A stretch of 7,327 nt of DNA from Aquifex sp. (lineage in GTDB: Bacteria; Aquificota; Aquificia; Aquificales; Aquificaceae): contig QNXQ01000060.1 of NCBI GenBank assembly GCA_003978875.1, positions 1 to 7,327 on the forward strand, written 5' to 3'. Every line of letters starts with the position of its first letter. The stretch's first letter is position 1. Both the position numbers and the translations under genes were made by a program. Shown here piece after piece: positions 5,887 through 7,327 of this stretch. The notes below the pieces were generated by a model. The model saw only the letters and a program-made list of their open reading frames with translations, was not told the origin of the DNA and searched no databases.

Positions 5887-6578
5887 ATTTCACCCATCAT
5901 TTTCAAAGCTCTTTCTACGGCGTAAACAGGGTTTTCACTTTGGGTAATTTCCCTCCCTATTACTATTATGTCTGCTCCTTTCATTTTTGCCTCATCGGGA
6001 GAAAGAACCCTCTTTTGGTCTTGAGCTTTATCTTTATTTATCCTTATTCCCGGAACTACCGCTAAGAAATCTTTAGGGATATTTGATTTTAAAAATTCTA
6101 CCTCCTCTCCCGAACAGACTACTCCGTCAACTCCCATTTCTATGCCGAGTTTTGCAAGGTGCAGGGCAAAGCTTCTTATATTTTCAAAGGAGCTTTTTAG
6201 AAAGTTAATGTAACTCTCGTCGTGGGATGTGAGAATTGTAACACCTAATAACTTCAGATTTCCCTTAACTTTAACAGCTTCTTGAATCATTCTCTCTCCG
6301 CCGAGCAGATGGATAGTTGTGTAATCTACTCCGAGTTCTCTAATTTTGTCTACAGCAAGACCTACAACGGAAGGTATGTCGTGGAGTTTTAAATCTAAAA
6401 AAATCTCGTAGGGGAACTTTTCTTTTAATTCCCTGACTGCATTACCTCCTCTTTCCAGGTAAATTTTGTGGCCTATCTTAAGGACTAAAGGGAGTGATTC
6501 AAAGGAATTGTATAAATCCTTTACTATCCTCAGTGCCTTCTCCCACGGAATATCCAGGGCTATACAAATTTTTGCCAT
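5883..6578 (-). CDS. pyrF: Orotidine 5'-phosphate decarboxylase
   Basis: Catalyses OMP to UMP plus CO2, the last step of de novo pyrimidine synthesis, as a cytoplasmic TIM-barrel dimer. The 231 residues match the short bacterial form. Active-site residues are visible in order: Asp9 (IALDIP), Lys34 (LVLKIG), the catalytic D-x-K-x-x-D-I-P at Asp62, Lys64 and Asp67 (LDLKLHDIP), the phosphate-binding PGIR (176-179), Gln188 in the loop DQKRV, and GREIT (208-212). The start ATG is four bases after the transglycosylase stop and lacks a good Shine-Dalgarno, so expression may depend on coupling. Its UMP product and the downstream ndk both serve nucleotide supply, but the two are separated by unrelated genes, so a regulatory link is only a guess. 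Confidence 0.97.
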   Translation of the reverse strand: MAKICIALDIPWEKALRIVKDLYNSFESLPLVLKIGHKIYLERGGNAVRELKEKFPYEIFLDLKLHDIPSVVGLAVDKIRELGVDYTTIHLLGGERMIQEAVKVKGNLKLLGVTILTSHDESYINFLKSSFENIRSFALHLAKLGIEMGVDGVVCSGEEVEFLKSNIPKDFLAVVPGIRINKDKAQDQKRVLSPDEAKMKGADIIVIGREITQSENPVYAVERALKMMGEI

Positions 6579-6582
6579 AACT

Positions 6583-7128
6583 TTATAAGTTTACATACTT
6601 GCTGGCTTTTTCCATAACGCTCTTTACGTAGTCCCAGTTATCTGCCCTGATACCGTTGTAGGCCTTTACGGCAAGTTCCCAACTGCCGTATCTTTTGAAG
6701 TTTTCCTTCAAAATTCTTACACCAAGCTCGATATTCAGTTCTATATCGTAAAGCTCTTGAGGTGATTTTATTCCGTATTCCTTCATCAACCTTTTGTTGT
6801 GGTGAAAGTTTATCTGCATAACTCCTATATCTTCCGTTCCATCCTTGTTTTTATTGTAGGCTTTAGGGTTGAAATTGCTTTCTTTTTCTATTATTGCAAG
6901 AACCAGGTTTAAAGGAACTCCATACTTTTGAGCTTTTTTCCTTGCAACCTCTTTTACGTATTCCTTGGTAATTACGGACTTAACAGGAGTTGAGTAAAAA
7001 TTTACCACTTTCATGGGAGATTTTTGGGGTTTATAGGCCTTTACATAGGAGTAAAAATCTCCTCGAATATGCTTTTCTCTGGTAACTTTAAGAGGTATAG
7101 AGCTTGAAAAGAAATTCTCTATTTTCAT
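6583..7128 (-). CDS. Lytic transglycosylase-like protein (SLT domain), no visible signal peptide
   Basis: This is a predicted peptidoglycan-cleaving transglycosylase (goose-lysozyme/SLT fold). It has 181 residues: about 60 N-terminal residues without recognised domains, then an SLT domain at about 65-165. Motifs: IIEKESNFNP (79-88) with the catalytic Glu83-Ser pair, GVMQIN (102-107), the helical LNIELGVRILKENF (131-144), and AYNG (156-159). Such enzymes normally act in the periplasm, yet the N-terminus is polar and has no hydrophobic core. An in-frame stop at 7138-7140, four codons upstream, rules out a longer frame. It may be exported by another route, act as a specialised enzyme for an apparatus such as pili or a secretion system, or be anchored by a partner. 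AAGG abuts the ATG directly, too close for a standard ribosome site. It lies 20 bases after mutL. Confidence 0.88.
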   Translation of the reverse strand: MKIENFFSSSIPLKVTREKHIRGDFYSYVKAYKPQKSPMKVVNFYSTPVKSVITKEYVKEVARKKAQKYGVPLNLVLAIIEKESNFNPKAYNKNKDGTEDIGVMQINFHHNKRLMKEYGIKSPQELYDIELNIELGVRILKENFKRYGSWELAVKAYNGIRADNWDYVKSVMEKASKYVNL

Positions 7129-7136
7129 CCTTAAAG

Positions 7137-7165
7137 ATTAAATTTAAGCTAAAAATTTCTGCCGA
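7137..7165 (-). promoter_or_regulatory. Weak candidate promoter before the transglycosylase gene
   Basis: On the minus strand TCGGCA (7160-7165, four of six matches to TTGACA) stands 17 bases before TTTAAT (7137-7142, five of six to TATAAT). Transcription would begin within one or two bases of the ATG at 7126-7128, giving an essentially leaderless message. The region is AT-rich, so a chance match is quite likely. Confidence 0.25.
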
Positions 7166-7327
7166 GCTTTTCGTATATTTCCCTTAGGGGGATTCTATAG
7201 TATATCGGTCTTCCGTGGGGACAAACGTGGGGGTTTTCTAACCTTTGCCACTCTTTTACAAGTTCCTTGATTTTTTTCTCGGAAAGTTTTTGACCTCCTT
7301 TGACGGAAATCCTGCAGGCTAAATCTT
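7149..7327 (-). CDS. mutL: DNA mismatch repair protein MutL, C-terminal 58 residues only (gene enters from right edge)
   Basis: This is the 3' end of mutL. The visible 58 residues belong to the C-terminal dimerisation/endonuclease domain. Two metal-site motifs of endonuclease-type MutL are present: ACR (visible residues 3-5) and CPHGRP (35-40, bases 7206-7223). A Gly-Gly-Gln-Lys-Leu-Ser stretch lies between them, matching the family's 'agq.Ls' pattern. MutL proteins with these motifs nick DNA themselves, which fits organisms lacking MutH. The gene ends in TAG at 7149-7151, 20 bases before the transglycosylase ATG, with no terminator hairpin in the gap, so read-through into the downstream genes is likely. 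The ATPase domain and the DQHA-type motif lie outside the window. Confidence 0.93.
   Translation of the reverse strand, partial: DLACRISVKGGQKLSEKKIKELVKEWQRLENPHVCPHGRPIYYRIPLREIYEKLGRNF

Noticed and set aside
7129..7148. Terminator between mutL and the transglycosylase gene
   Set aside because: The 20-base gap is AT-rich and has no GC-rich inverted repeat followed by a T-run on the minus strand, so no intrinsic terminator can be supported.
1..7327. Mobile element, CRISPR array, tRNA, or foreign island
   Set aside because: The whole window is filled by ordinary, uniformly oriented housekeeping-type genes with similar composition. I found no direct-repeat arrays, terminal inverted repeats, transposase, integrase or tRNA-like fold.

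Overview
The window looks like chromosomal DNA from a member of the Aquificales, very close to Aquifex aeolicus. The reasons are the moderately AT-rich composition, the Lys/Glu-rich proteins typical of a thermophile, the gene order, and protein sequences that from memory closely resemble the A. aeolicus versions (Ndk, the two ATP synthase b-type subunits, MutL). At least one residue, Ndk position 133, appears to differ from A. aeolicus as I remember it, so this may be a sister strain or species. I could not run an alignment.

All twelve genes lie on the minus strand with almost no space between them. The largest gap is about 32 bases, so no gene-free stretch approaches 300 bases. In the direction of transcription (right to left) the order is: the 3' end of mutL; a small lytic transglycosylase; pyrF; a secreted DUF3108-like protein; rsmG; a PilZ-domain protein; a LolC/LolE-type permease; atpF1, atpF2 and atpH (the ATP synthase peripheral stalk); ndk; and a class V aminotransferase whose C-terminus runs off the left edge. 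Four junctions are 4-base ATGA overlaps. Others overlap by 8 or 17 bases or abut directly, which implies extensive cotranscription and translational coupling.

Functionally the string is mixed. The right part combines mismatch repair, peptidoglycan cleavage, pyrimidine synthesis, rRNA methylation and envelope or c-di-GMP functions. The left part is more coherent: the two b-type stator subunits and the delta subunit of F1Fo ATP synthase, followed by the kinase that spreads ATP phosphate to other nucleotides. The usual downstream atpA-atpG-atpD-atpC genes are absent, so the atp operon is dismantled here. A good extended -10 promoter plus a strong Shine-Dalgarno sequence sit at the end of the permease gene, so the atp-ndk-aminotransferase block probably has its own promoter inside the longer operon.

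I saw no tRNA, rRNA, CRISPR array, insertion sequence, convincing terminator or plus-strand gene. Nothing here amounts to an undescribed defence or mobile system. The items most worth a second look are the signal-peptide and histidine-containing b-type subunit, the internal promoter, the leaderless-looking transglycosylase and the Ndk substitution.
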